Origin: Thalassobacillus_A hwangdonensis | GTDB taxonomy: Bacteria > Bacillota > Bacilli > Bacillales > Halobacillaceae | NCBI RefSeq assembly: GCF_042675915.1 | Contig: NZ_JBHTKL010000001.1 | Coordinates: forward strand, 62,001-126,000 | Length of the DNA: 64,000 nt | Reading direction: 5' to 3' | Part shown: positions 52,482 through 61,107 of the stretch, in pieces | Position numbering within the stretch: the stretch's first letter is position 1 | Layout of the letters: the number at the start of each line of letters is the position of its first letter | Made by a program: the position numbers and the translations under genes | Notes under the pieces: generated by a model | What the model was told of the DNA's origin: nothing | The model's input: the letters and a program-made list of their open reading frames with translations, nothing else | Databases searched by the model: none

Positions 52482-52803
52482 ACAAAAAGGCTTATGAATT
52501 TATCGTATTTCCATGGTATACCAAATGAATATAAAAAGAAATATGAAACGTGAATTTTGTGATAATTCTATCATGAAAAATAGAACTAAATACCTACAAA
52601 CTATTCATAAATAACTAGATTCTTTTTCGTTGTGGTTCGACATTGTACGACGAATGTCGCTTTTTTATCCAAGTGGAAAAATTTAGATGAGCAGATCGCT
52701 TTTTCAATAAATTACTTCCTATATGTAATAAGTTTTCAAAGGATTACTTTTCGATAACAAAATTGTGTATTCCTGCTGATAACCTTTTTTTGTGAGTGGA
52801 ATA

Positions 52804-52812
52804 TGCTATAAT
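52804..52812 (+). promoter_or_regulatory. Extended -10 promoter
   Basis: TGCTATAAT is a perfect extended -10, 33 bases upstream of a 20-codon gene; the -35 region is only a T run. Confidence 0.55.
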
Positions 52813-52845
52813 GATTTAACAAATCAATGAGAAGGAGCGATTGGC

Positions 52846-52908
52846 ATGGTACACACAGTTAACGGATATAACAGTTCAGACATTGCCAATCATCCATTTT
52901 ATAAGTGA
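52846..52908 (+). CDS. 20-residue peptide (leader or free peptide)
   Basis: ATG to TGA encodes 20 residues starting MVHTVNGYNSSDIA and ending HPFYK. GAGAAGGAG lies ten bases upstream and the stop is followed at once by a strong terminator, so it looks deliberately translated. It could be an attenuator leader for the UMP kinase paralog or a small peptide in its own right. I do not recognise it. Confidence 0.5.
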   Translation: MVHTVNGYNSSDIANHPFYK

Positions 52909-52943
52909 GAGCAAAAGCGTTCATTCGTTTTTGCTCTTTTTTT
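52909..52943 (+). terminator. Rho-independent terminator / possible attenuator
   Basis: GAGCAAAAGCG / CGTTTTTGCTC (11 bp, one G-T pair) with a six-base loop and seven Ts, between the 20-codon gene and the UMP kinase paralog 38 bases further on. Confidence 0.85.
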
Positions 52944-52980
52944 GTACCTTGTGGTTTCTAATAATCAGGGAGATGATGAT

Positions 52981-53727
52981 ATGAGATACAAACGTGTATT
53001 GGTAAAAATCAGTGGTGGCGCATTATCCGGCAACACACATGAAAATTTCGATACGAATAGCCTCGAGCATATTTCGAATGAAATCCTTTCCCTGGTGAAA
53101 AGTGGTGTAGAAGTAGCTGTCGTAGTCGGTGGAGGGAATATTTTCAGGGGACGAACTGCCGAGGTGTGGGGAATCGATCGTGTTGAGGCGGATAACATCG
53201 GGACCATCGGGACAGTCATCAACAGTCTGATGCTTCGCGGTGTGTTAAAAAGCAAAACCGAACGTGAAGTACGGGTAATGTCTTCTGTTCCGATCTCGTC
53301 TGTAGCAGAACCTTATATCCGTTTAAAAGCAATGCACCATTTGCAAAAAGGCTACATCGTCATCTGTGCTGGTGGGAATGGTCAGCCGTTTGTTACGACA
53401 GATTACCCGGGGGTGCAGAGAGCAGTGGAATTGGACTGTGATGCCATTCTTGTAGCAAAGCAAGGCGTGGATGGTGTCTACACAGCTGATCCATTCAAAG
53501 ACAGTTCCGCCAGGCTCTATGGTACATTGAATTATGATGATGTCATTGCCAACAATATTCAGGTGATGGACCAATCTGCACTACTTCTAGCAAGAGATCA
53601 CGGGCTACCTGTCCATATCTTCAACTTCGATAAGCCGAACATCATGCAGGAATTATGCTCAGGCAAAGACTTTGGAACATTAGTGTCCCATACACCTTCG
53701 AGTTTCATTGAATTATCTGAAGGGTAA
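52981..53727 (+). CDS. UMP kinase (PyrH) paralog
   Basis: 248 residues of the amino acid kinase fold with the PyrH pattern: LVKISGGALSG at the start, VVVGGGNIFRGR, GTIGTVINSLML, VTTDYPGVQRAVEL and VYTADP. PyrH phosphorylates UMP and is normally in the tsf-pyrH-frr cluster; this copy is elsewhere and is divergent, so it is probably a second one with an altered role. ATG 52981 is used with AGGGAG upstream. No regulatory insertions are seen. Confidence 0.85.
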   Translation: MRYKRVLVKISGGALSGNTHENFDTNSLEHISNEILSLVKSGVEVAVVVGGGNIFRGRTAEVWGIDRVEADNIGTIGTVINSLMLRGVLKSKTEREVRVMSSVPISSVAEPYIRLKAMHHLQKGYIVICAGGNGQPFVTTDYPGVQRAVELDCDAILVAKQGVDGVYTADPFKDSSARLYGTLNYDDVIANNIQVMDQSALLLARDHGLPVHIFNFDKPNIMQELCSGKDFGTLVSHTPSSFIELSEG

Positions 53728-53787
53728 CTGGATAGAATTGAAGTGTTATGCACTTAGAAAAATATAAAGAATCAGGGGGAAATATTG

Positions 53788-54669
53788 ATGGCAATCAGTC
53801 CATATATATTGACAGAAAAAGACTTCGTCGCTCAGGAGAAGTTGCAGTATCCATTTGAAGAAAGAGGTCTCCAGTTCGGAGATGGCGTTTATGAAGTAAT
53901 TCGTGTATATCAAGGCGATTATTACTTATTGGATGAGCACTTGGATCGTCTTTACCGATCTGCTGAAGCAATCAAAATTCAAATTCCTTTCACTAGAGAG
54001 GAAATGGACCGTCGTTTACATGACCTACTTGAACGAAATGATATTCAAACGGATGCGAAGGTCTATTTGCAGATGACGAGAGGTTCAGCAGCAAGGGACC
54101 ACGCATTTCCGGAAGGAGTCGTGCCGAATTTCTATGCCTATGTCCAGGAGTTCCCTCGCAATCTTGAGGCATTGAGACAGGGCGGAGCCGTACATGCTTA
54201 TCCGGATATCAGGTGGGATTATTGCTACATAAAGAGCTTGAATCTCCTGCCGAATGTCTTAGCCAAACAGGAAGCCAAGGAAAAAGGCTGCTTTGAAGCA
54301 CTTTTCCATAAAGACGGAGAAGTTACGGAGTGCAGTGCATCCAACGCTTACCTCGTCAAAGATGGAAAAGTTTACACTCATCCTACAAAAAAGAACATTC
54401 TATATGGATGTGTCCGCTTAAGAATCGAGAAGTTCTGTAATGATTTGGGCATTCCATTCATTGAAACACCTTTCCGCTTGGAAGATATCAAGGAAGCTGA
54501 TGAAATGTTCTCATCAAGCAGCGTGATGGAGATCATGCCGATTCTGAAAGTGGATGATACTGTAATTGGCGAAGGAACACCGGGTAGCATAACGAAACAA
54601 TTGCAGAAAGCATATGAAACAGATGCGGGTATCAAAGAAGCAAATTCAATCTTTCATAAAGTACAATAA
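53788..54669 (+). CDS. dat: D-amino acid transaminase
   Basis: About 293 residues, fold-type IV PLP enzyme: ERGLQFGDGVYEVIRVY at the N-terminus, the PLP lysine at about Lys149 in YIKSLNLLPNV, and SASNAYLV and SSSSVMEIMPI later. This matches bacterial D-alanine/D-amino acid transaminase, which makes D-glutamate or D-alanine for the wall. ATG 53788 is preferred over TTG 53785 for its distance to GGGGG. Confidence 0.88.
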   Translation: MAISPYILTEKDFVAQEKLQYPFEERGLQFGDGVYEVIRVYQGDYYLLDEHLDRLYRSAEAIKIQIPFTREEMDRRLHDLLERNDIQTDAKVYLQMTRGSAARDHAFPEGVVPNFYAYVQEFPRNLEALRQGGAVHAYPDIRWDYCYIKSLNLLPNVLAKQEAKEKGCFEALFHKDGEVTECSASNAYLVKDGKVYTHPTKKNILYGCVRLRIEKFCNDLGIPFIETPFRLEDIKEADEMFSSSSVMEIMPILKVDDTVIGEGTPGSITKQLQKAYETDAGIKEANSIFHKVQ

Positions 54670-54730
54670 TTCGAAGCAAACTACCTCTAAAGGCACGACT
54701 CTTAACTAATGATTAAGGAGCGTCGACAAC

Positions 54731-55102
54731 ATGATTCACTTTATGGGGTTAGATGAACATTCATTTGATGCGATAGCTGCTGGAGAAAAAGAGTATGAAG
54801 TACGAGTGAATGATGACAAACAGAAGTTGGTCCGGGTAGGAGATCTGATCGAATTTACGAAAATTCCGAGCAGAGACCAGGTAATGACGGTGGAAGTTAC
54901 TGCTATTGAAGCATTTCCTTCCTTCAGTGAGTTGAAGAATTCCATTCATATAGAAGGATTGGATAATGCGAATCATGAGGGTTGGAATAGTCAGCTGCAT
55001 TCCAGTTATTCAGAGGAACAGGAAGCGTTGATGGGGGTATTGGCAATTCAGGTGCGACCAGCTCCTGTTTTGTCACCGGTAAGAACCATCAGTTACTCTT
55101 GA
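54731..55102 (+). CDS. ASCH-domain protein
   Basis: 123 residues. The pattern MIHFMGLDEHSFDAIAAGEKEYEVR ... DKQKLVRVGDLIEFTK is that of ASCH/PUA-like domains (DUF3850-like), which are thought to bind RNA. The C-terminus is short and unstructured. AAGGAGCG lies upstream. It overlaps no gene but ends 14 bases before the next start. Confidence 0.72.
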   Translation: MIHFMGLDEHSFDAIAAGEKEYEVRVNDDKQKLVRVGDLIEFTKIPSRDQVMTVEVTAIEAFPSFSELKNSIHIEGLDNANHEGWNSQLHSSYSEEQEALMGVLAIQVRPAPVLSPVRTISYS

Positions 55103-55116
55103 ATCAGGAGGGGAAT

Positions 55117-55557
55117 ATGGAAGATAAAGTGAAAATCGAATTAAGTCCGAAACAATACGAAAAACTGCTTGAAACGGTATTCATCGGGACGTGGGTGGTC
55201 AACTCCACCAAAGACGAATTGGACGAATCGTTCGAACAAGTGAGGAACATTGTCCTTTCGCATTCTAAAGAAGCGAATGCTGCGGAAAAAGTTGAATATG
55301 TAGCGGATGGAGATTATTATGACCTGAGCGTTGCCTACGAGACAGCACTTGTCGATGCATTTATCGAACCATACGATGAACAGGCTTTCTTTGATAAATT
55401 GATTGAAAAGCTGGCATTAAAGAAGCTGGCAGAGGAAGTCGGAGGACTAAGTGTTCCTCTATCAGAAGAAATGATTGAGAAAAAATTGATGTATGAATCA
55501 GAAATTGAACAGGGGCTTTACAAGTACGGATTAAAACCGCTTGACTGGAAAGCCTGA
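55117..55557 (+). CDS. Conserved hypothetical protein
   Basis: 146 residues, soluble, mostly helical and acidic, with LSPKQYEKLLETVFIGTWVVN near the start and a C-terminal helical part. I cannot name a family. ATG 55117 is used with CAGGAGGGG upstream. It probably shares a transcript with the ASCH gene. Confidence 0.65.
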   Translation: MEDKVKIELSPKQYEKLLETVFIGTWVVNSTKDELDESFEQVRNIVLSHSKEANAAEKVEYVADGDYYDLSVAYETALVDAFIEPYDEQAFFDKLIEKLALKKLAEEVGGLSVPLSEEMIEKKLMYESEIEQGLYKYGLKPLDWKA

Positions 55558-55561
55558 CAGA

Positions 55562-55606
55562 TAAGCAAGCGCACCATCATTACTTGGTGTTCGCTTGCTT
55601 TTTCTT
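55562..55606. terminator. Bidirectional Rho-independent terminator
   Basis: AAGCAAGCG-ACCA / TGGT-CGCTTGCTT between convergent genes, T run on both sides. Confidence 0.85.
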
Positions 55607-56686
55607 TTTGAATGCTAGTCCTATCCCTATGAGCAAAGGTATCAGGAAGCCGTGGGTAATTGCATAAGGAAACCATGTTTCGCCGACGAATTTTTCAAAG
55701 TAAGCGACATCCGGATAACTGATGATGGAGAGTACGACTGCAATCATTCCTAGAGGCAATAGGAGAGTGCGCTCGTCCTGCATATTGAAAACTCTGGAGA
55801 ACCCTTTTGCGGTTGCTCCGAAGAGGATGATCAGCTTAAAGAAGATGGTCAGCATCCATATGATTGCGATAATGATTTCTACACCCTCTAAAAAGCCAGC
55901 GATACTGATGTTCTTTCCCAACTCATAACTTGGATAAGCATTCAGTGCTGTCAGATGACTACCGAGTACAAGAATGCTTAAAAACGTGATCAGGACAAGA
56001 AAGCCTCCCCCAAGAAGGACGCCAAGCAGCCAGGCTTTTCTTGCTTTCTTGTTTTGCTTTTCCTTTACATATGGATAAACCATCAACAATGCAGCCATTT
56101 CCAGAAAAGGGGAACCAATCATCGTCAAAGACGTTCCGACAATAGGTTTCCATCCATTTTCAAAGACTGGTTTTACATTTTCGAACTGCAGCTGTGGAGC
56201 TACAAAGACAGTAAGAAATAAAATAAGGAGAATGATCCATGGCATGAAGATTTCTGCTGTTCTGCCAATCACTTCAATCCCCAGCCGTGCACCGAAAATG
56301 ACCACGAGTAAAAACAGGATGTGCGTGAATTGGAGGGGCGTTTCCGGGATGATCTGTGTGGTCATGAAGTCTCCAATGTTCCTCAGTACTAAAGAGGATA
56401 GTATGAAAATGAATAAGAGGAATATAATCGCTATTAATCTTCCCAGCCACTTTCCAAAGACATCAATAGATGCATCCACAAGGTTGCTTTCTGGTGATAG
56501 ATCACCGATTTTAATGAAGAGCAGCCCAAGCAATATACCGATGGCCAGCGAAATGGAAGCGGCAATCCATGCATCCTGCTTTGCTCCACTTGCCATGGGA
56601 GAAGGCATAATGATGATTGAACTCCCGATAACAAACAACATCACTAAAAACATGAATTGTCTTGGACTGATTTGTTCATTGTTCAT
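55580..56686 (-). CDS. Spore germinant receptor subunit B (GerAB/GerKB-type permease)
   Basis: 368 residues, about ten transmembrane helices, APC-superfamily fold typical of GerAB (GRAP) proteins, starting QISPRQFMFLVMLFVIGSSI. This subunit binds the germinant. It is the last gene of the four-gene operon (A, C, small subunit, B), transcribed on the minus strand, with AAGGAGAGG upstream. Confidence 0.9.
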   Translation of the reverse strand: MNNEQISPRQFMFLVMLFVIGSSIIIMPSPMASGAKQDAWIAASISLAIGILLGLLFIKIGDLSPESNLVDASIDVFGKWLGRLIAIIFLLFIFILSSLVLRNIGDFMTTQIIPETPLQFTHILFLLVVIFGARLGIEVIGRTAEIFMPWIILLILFLTVFVAPQLQFENVKPVFENGWKPIVGTSLTMIGSPFLEMAALLMVYPYVKEKQNKKARKAWLLGVLLGGGFLVLITFLSILVLGSHLTALNAYPSYELGKNISIAGFLEGVEIIIAIIWMLTIFFKLIILFGATAKGFSRVFNMQDERTLLLPLGMIAVVLSIISYPDVAYFEKFVGETWFPYAITHGFLIPLLIGIGLAFKKKKQANTK

Positions 56687-56714
56687 CCATTTCCTCTCCT
56701 TCCATAGCAGGTAG

Positions 56715-56948
56715 TCAGCTGAAGAAAGCCTGCAGTGCTTTGCTTATCGGCTGATAAATTGCTTGAATATAATCCAAGGGATTAGGTATATCCATTTGAC
56801 CAAATTCAGCTAGACTTAAAGCGGTTCCTACCATAAGAAATAAGCTGAAAATGACCAAATCTCCTTTTAAGCCTTTCTTGTAAAGGTTCGGTGCTTCAGT
56901 GAAAAATATACCTGTGGAAAGAAGGACGATTGCCATGTTAACCCACAT
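56715..56948 (-). CDS. Small fourth subunit of the germinant receptor (GerD-type)
   Basis: 77 residues with two hydrophobic helices (NMAIVLLSTGIFFTEAP and GDLVIFSLFLMVGTALSL). Small two-helix D subunits are known from some GerA-family loci. The start lies one base after the gerC stop and its ribosome-binding site is inside the gerC end (AAAGGAGAG), so it is made together with gerC. Confidence 0.75.
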   Translation of the reverse strand: MWVNMAIVLLSTGIFFTEAPNLYKKGLKGDLVIFSLFLMVGTALSLAEFGQMDIPNPLDYIQAIYQPISKALQAFFS

Positions 56949-56949
56949 A

Positions 56950-58155
56950 CTATGACTCTCCTTTTGCAGTAGGCTGGACCATTTTTCCTTTTCTGCGGAT
57001 ATTGGAGGTTACATTGATTTCATAATCCAGTTCAGCAAAATGTGTATTCCAATCATCTTTCACTTTCTTCCAGTACTTTGGATGTTCTCGATGCAGAATC
57101 CCCCCGAACCCGAAAATATCACTCTCGAATTTGTTTTGTGCGGCCTGAATGGAACTGATCATTTTCTCTTTTATATCTTCTTCTGTGAGATGGTTTATTT
57201 TTTCAATTGTTTTCGGATCACTTAAATCAATTGGGCAATGGACTTCGCCTATATTTCCTTCCATATTGAGATCGATGGTAATCACCGGTTTTCCATTCTC
57301 CAGCTTGGATGCTGTGGAAGTGTTTGTCCTTAAAACCTCCACACTCACGAGACAATCGCCTTTCATAGGGAAGGTAATCACTGTGCTTTTGACACTGCCT
57401 GCGATATAGTTGTGGCCTTTACTTTGATTCTGGTTCAGCCAGCCAATCAACTGATCTCCTTTGAAAACCCCTAAAAAGTCTACATATATCTTGGTGGGGG
57501 AATCAACAAGTTCCACATTCTCTCTTTGTTTCCCAAAGTCTACAGGTCCGAAGACTTCAATCCCGGTCATCACTGGATCCTTTGCTTCGCTTAACAGGTC
57601 AGATAAAACTTCATCAATTTTCACCCCTTTTGTCGGTGCCCAATTTTGTTCTGATGATTCGATCGTATGCAGAATTTTATTTGCCGGTACTTTTTCAAAG
57701 GGAGTCAGGATTCCGAGTAAGTCGCGAGGACTGACTCCTTTTGCAACGACCATCATGAATTCTGTCCGCATTTCGTGATCCCGGTAAAACAAATCAAGTG
57801 CCTCGATGATTCCTTCTTCTGCTAACCTCTCACCAAAAATAAGCATTCGCACCTGTGATAGGTAGATCTTACGTGGCGAAGAAGATGTAAGCTTTCGAAA
57901 CGCTTCAAGCAGTGTCTGACCTGTTGAAGCGTACACACTTACAGGTGGTCTCGTCGTAGGTGCATCTGTAGCGATTTCGGAAGGGTTAATCAATTGTACA
58001 CTCAATTCGTATTCACCTTGCTCATTCAGATCCACCCCGATTGCTACTGTGATTCCAAGTTGATCCAATTCACGGCTGTTCCAACATCCTGAAAGCAGGA
58101 GGATACAACAAGTACATAGTATGAGACGAGTGGTGCCATGTTTGAGCGTTCTCAT
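56950..58155 (-). CDS. Spore germinant receptor subunit C (Ger(x)C lipoprotein)
   Basis: 401 residues. Lipoprotein signal with lipobox LLSGC (about residue 23), then WNSRELDQLGITVAIGVDL, the usual start of Ger(x)C domains, and conserved segments such as LLEAFRKLTSSSPRKIYLSQ. It is anchored on the outer face of the inner spore membrane. The order A-C-(D)-B is found in several GerA-family operons. Confidence 0.9.
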   Translation of the reverse strand: MRTLKHGTTRLILCTCCILLLSGCWNSRELDQLGITVAIGVDLNEQGEYELSVQLINPSEIATDAPTTRPPVSVYASTGQTLLEAFRKLTSSSPRKIYLSQVRMLIFGERLAEEGIIEALDLFYRDHEMRTEFMMVVAKGVSPRDLLGILTPFEKVPANKILHTIESSEQNWAPTKGVKIDEVLSDLLSEAKDPVMTGIEVFGPVDFGKQRENVELVDSPTKIYVDFLGVFKGDQLIGWLNQNQSKGHNYIAGSVKSTVITFPMKGDCLVSVEVLRTNTSTASKLENGKPVITIDLNMEGNIGEVHCPIDLSDPKTIEKINHLTEEDIKEKMISSIQAAQNKFESDIFGFGGILHREHPKYWKKVKDDWNTHFAELDYEINVTSNIRRKGKMVQPTAKGES

Positions 58156-58178
58156 CGGTGAATTCCCTTCTCTCCATA

Positions 58179-59726
58179 TTAATGATTATTGCGCTTTTTA
58201 TTCGTTTTCGATATGAAGCTTGGTCTTGAGAACAACCCCCACCTTGGAAAACGAAGCAACGTATCTTTCTGGTCTTTAGGTACGAATGGAGCAAGCGGGG
58301 ACATATATGGAACCCCGAAAGATTGAAGGTTACAAAGGTGCATCACCATCATGATCAATCCAAGTATGATGCCGTATAGACCGAATGTTGCTGCCAACGC
58401 CATGAATAAGAAGCGAAGTATCCGGATGGGGATCGCCATGTTATAGGAAGGAAATACAAAGCTGCTGATCGCCGTGATTGCCACTACGATGACCATCCCA
58501 GGTGATACCAGTCCCGCTTGGACCGCTGCATCCCCTAATACGAGTGCGCCTACGATCGATACGGCTGAACCGACTGCCCTAGGTAGACGGACACCGGCTT
58601 CCCTTAAAATCTCGAAAGTCAATTCCATGATCATTGCTTCAACAAAAGCAGGGAAAGGGACGCCTTCACGCTGCGCCGCTAAGTTGATCAATAAAGGAGC
58701 TGGTATCATTTCCTGGTGGAAGGTTGTAAACGCAATATATAAAGCGGGCATGAATAAGGCGATGTTGAATGCGAGTAAGCGAAGTAAGCGGATTGCTGTA
58801 CTGATATCGTACCTTTGATAATAATCCTCGCTGGATTGCATGAAGTTGATGAACAATGTCGGAACAAGCAGGACGATCGGGGTTCCATCAGTTATGATGG
58901 CCACTCGCCCTTCCAGTATTCCTGCTGCAATTGCATCCGGCCGTTCTGAATAGTAGACCGTTGGAAAAGGCGTGTAGTCAGCATCCTGAATGTATTCCTC
59001 AATATATCCACTTTCCAATACGCCATCGATATCTATCTGGTCCAGTCGCCTGTGTACTTCTTCGATTACGCTTTTTTCAGCCATTCCTTCCAAGTAGAGT
59101 ACTGCTATATCAGTTTGTGTGTATTTACCTAAAACCTTTGAATCTACTCGTAGGTTTGAGTCTTTGATTTTTCTCCGGATCAATGCGGTGTTTGTCCGTA
59201 ATGTCTCGGTAAATGCTTCCTTCGGACCGCGGATTACACCTTCAGAGGTAGTCTCCTGAACCCCGCGATCTCTCCATCCTCTTGTGCTGGCGGCTAGAGC
59301 CGTCGTTTCTCTATCAAGCAGGATGACCGTATCACCGGATAGTAGATGATGAAACATCTTTTTTAGCTCAGTGACTTCTTTCAAATCTCCAATCGGCAAT
59401 TGGTTATTCTTAACTTGTTCTGATATATGCTGAATTGTAAGGTGATCTTCAACAGGTTCGTACATCAACGCTTCCATTACATATTCGTTCACTGTATTTT
59501 TATCAATCAACCCATCAATGTACAGAATTGCCGCTTTAGTCTTTTTAAACGATTGTTTGTTGATCGGAACTTCCCTTACTACGAAGTCGGAGCTGTTGCC
59601 CATCATCTGTTTAATCGATGCCAGGTTTTCCTCCAGGCTCTTTTTCAAGAAGGTGGATTTGAGTTCACCGGTACTTATGGAGCTTTGTAATTCAGTTTTT
59701 CTGCTTTGTTTTTTCCTTCGCTTCAT
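58179..59726 (-). CDS. Spore germinant receptor subunit A (GerAA family)
   Basis: 515 residues: a large soluble N-terminal part (to about residue 290; includes the GDTVILLDRE and TRGWRDRGVQE blocks), four to five C-terminal transmembrane helices and the conserved segments EGVPFPAFVEAMIMELTFEILREAGVRLPR (start and end of block given) and GDAAVQAGLVSPGMVI. AAGGAG precedes the ATG. It is the first gene of the operon; the 303-base divergent gap upstream carries its promoter, but I could not fix a sigma-G site there. Confidence 0.92.
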   Translation of the reverse strand: MKRRKKQSRKTELQSSISTGELKSTFLKKSLEENLASIKQMMGNSSDFVVREVPINKQSFKKTKAAILYIDGLIDKNTVNEYVMEALMYEPVEDHLTIQHISEQVKNNQLPIGDLKEVTELKKMFHHLLSGDTVILLDRETTALAASTRGWRDRGVQETTSEGVIRGPKEAFTETLRTNTALIRRKIKDSNLRVDSKVLGKYTQTDIAVLYLEGMAEKSVIEEVHRRLDQIDIDGVLESGYIEEYIQDADYTPFPTVYYSERPDAIAAGILEGRVAIITDGTPIVLLVPTLFINFMQSSEDYYQRYDISTAIRLLRLLAFNIALFMPALYIAFTTFHQEMIPAPLLINLAAQREGVPFPAFVEAMIMELTFEILREAGVRLPRAVGSAVSIVGALVLGDAAVQAGLVSPGMVIVVAITAISSFVFPSYNMAIPIRILRFLFMALAATFGLYGIILGLIMMVMHLCNLQSFGVPYMSPLAPFVPKDQKDTLLRFPRWGLFSRPSFISKTNKKRNNH

Positions 59727-59971
59727 ACAAGTAGCTCCTTCATGTACTTTGTTTGTATGTTGTGCGATTTAAACGTTTTTATTACCTTTGAAGAAATATC
59801 AAGGAAAAATGGTTTAAGTTCTCAAATTTAAGGGGAAATTAGACTGATTACTCCTTGCTCACGCTTTTGGTAATTACTGCGTTAAAGTTAAAATGATTTG
59901 AAAGTTCAGCTGATTTATGTAAAATAAATATAGGTTCCTTTCAAATCGAGAAGGAGTTTCAAAAGGAAATG

Positions 59972-59998
59972 TCAAAATATTCTACATGGATATTTTGA
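59972..59998. promoter_or_regulatory. Dyad upstream of the TAXI-TRAP operon
   Basis: TCAAAATAT-N9-ATATTTTGA, a perfect 9+9 bp inverted repeat 31 bases upstream of the solute-binding protein start. It may be an operator or a 5' UTR hairpin. The remaining intergenic sequence 59727-60029 is AT-rich without a gene. Confidence 0.4.
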
Positions 59999-60029
59999 TT
60001 TCGAAAAAAACAAAACAGGAGGTCAATTC

Positions 60030-61025
60030 ATGAAAAAGAAAAATTGGTTCTTAAGCATGGCTATGTTGTTAACGCTTTCAATGTTTCTAGCTGCTTGTGG
60101 CGGCGGAGAAGCAGGTGGAGATGAAGGCGGCGAAGAAGGTGGAGATGGACAACAGTTCGTCAACATCCTAACTGGAGGGGCGCAAGGTACATACTACCCT
60201 CTAGGTGGTACATTTGCGCAGGTACTTAATGATAATCTTGATAACGTTGATGCAAATGCGACATCAACAGGTGCATCTGTAGAGAATATGAAGAAACTAC
60301 GTGATGGTGACGGAGAAATTGCTTTCACTCAAACAGATATCGCTTCTTATGCAGCAAATGGAGAATTGATGTTTGAAGGAGAGGCAATGGACTCAATCAA
60401 AGCGATTGGTACATTGTATCCGGAAACGATCCAGATCGTAACAACTAAAGATTCCGGTATTGAAAATGTAGAAGACCTGAAAGGAAAGACTGTTTCCGTC
60501 GGTGCTCCAGGATCCGGTACGTATGCGAATGCTGAGAACATCCTTGAGATTCATGGCATGACAATGGATGATATCAGTGCAGAAAATCTTGACTTTGGTG
60601 ACTCTACTTCAGGTATCCAGGATGGCCAGATTGATGCAGCATTCATCACTTCCGGTACTCCGACTGGTGCAGTTGAAGGTCTTTCAGCTACGACTGATAT
60701 CAATATCGTCAAATTCTCTGATGATAAAATCAGTGAACTGATTGAGAAATACCCTTACTATGCTGAAGATGAAATCAAAGAAGGTACGTACGGATTGGAA
60801 AGTGCTGTAAAAACAGTAGCTGTCCAGGCGATGCTTGTTACCACTGATGATATGAGTGAAGATCTAGTCTACGAAATGACAAAAGCGATTTTTGAAAATA
60901 CGGACAAGATCTCCCACTCCAAAGGTGAATTCATCACTGCTGACAGTGCACTTGAAGGTGTAGGAATCGATCTTCACCCTGGTGCTAAGAAGTACTTTGA
61001 TGAAAAAGGCGTTTCTGCTGAGTAA
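60030..61025 (+). CDS. TAXI-family TRAP transporter solute-binding lipoprotein
   Basis: 331 residues: lipoprotein signal with lipobox LAAC (Cys23), a Gly/Glu linker (GGGEAGGDEGGEEGG), then a TAXI-type binding domain (ILTGGAQGTYYPLGG, FTQTDIASYAANG, LKGKTVSVGAPGSGTYANAEN given in parts). It captures a small, probably acidic, organic solute outside the membrane for the permease encoded two genes on. AGGAGG precedes the ATG. Confidence 0.92.
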   Translation: MKKKNWFLSMAMLLTLSMFLAACGGGEAGGDEGGEEGGDGQQFVNILTGGAQGTYYPLGGTFAQVLNDNLDNVDANATSTGASVENMKKLRDGDGEIAFTQTDIASYAANGELMFEGEAMDSIKAIGTLYPETIQIVTTKDSGIENVEDLKGKTVSVGAPGSGTYANAENILEIHGMTMDDISAENLDFGDSTSGIQDGQIDAAFITSGTPTGAVEGLSATTDINIVKFSDDKISELIEKYPYYAEDEIKEGTYGLESAVKTVAVQAMLVTTDDMSEDLVYEMTKAIFENTDKISHSKGEFITADSALEGVGIDLHPGAKKYFDEKGVSAE

Positions 61026-61051
61026 AATGCATAAATAACTGAACTTCACAC

Positions 61052-61082
61052 GATAGACCGATGGTTATCGGTCTATCTTTTC
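61052..61082 (+). terminator. Intra-operon terminator after the binding protein
   Basis: GATAGACCGAT / ATCGGTCTATC stem with a four-base loop and TTTTC. Partial readthrough would give more binding protein than permease. Confidence 0.8.
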
Positions 61083-61107
61083 ATGTTAGAAGGGGTCTGG
61101 AATAATC

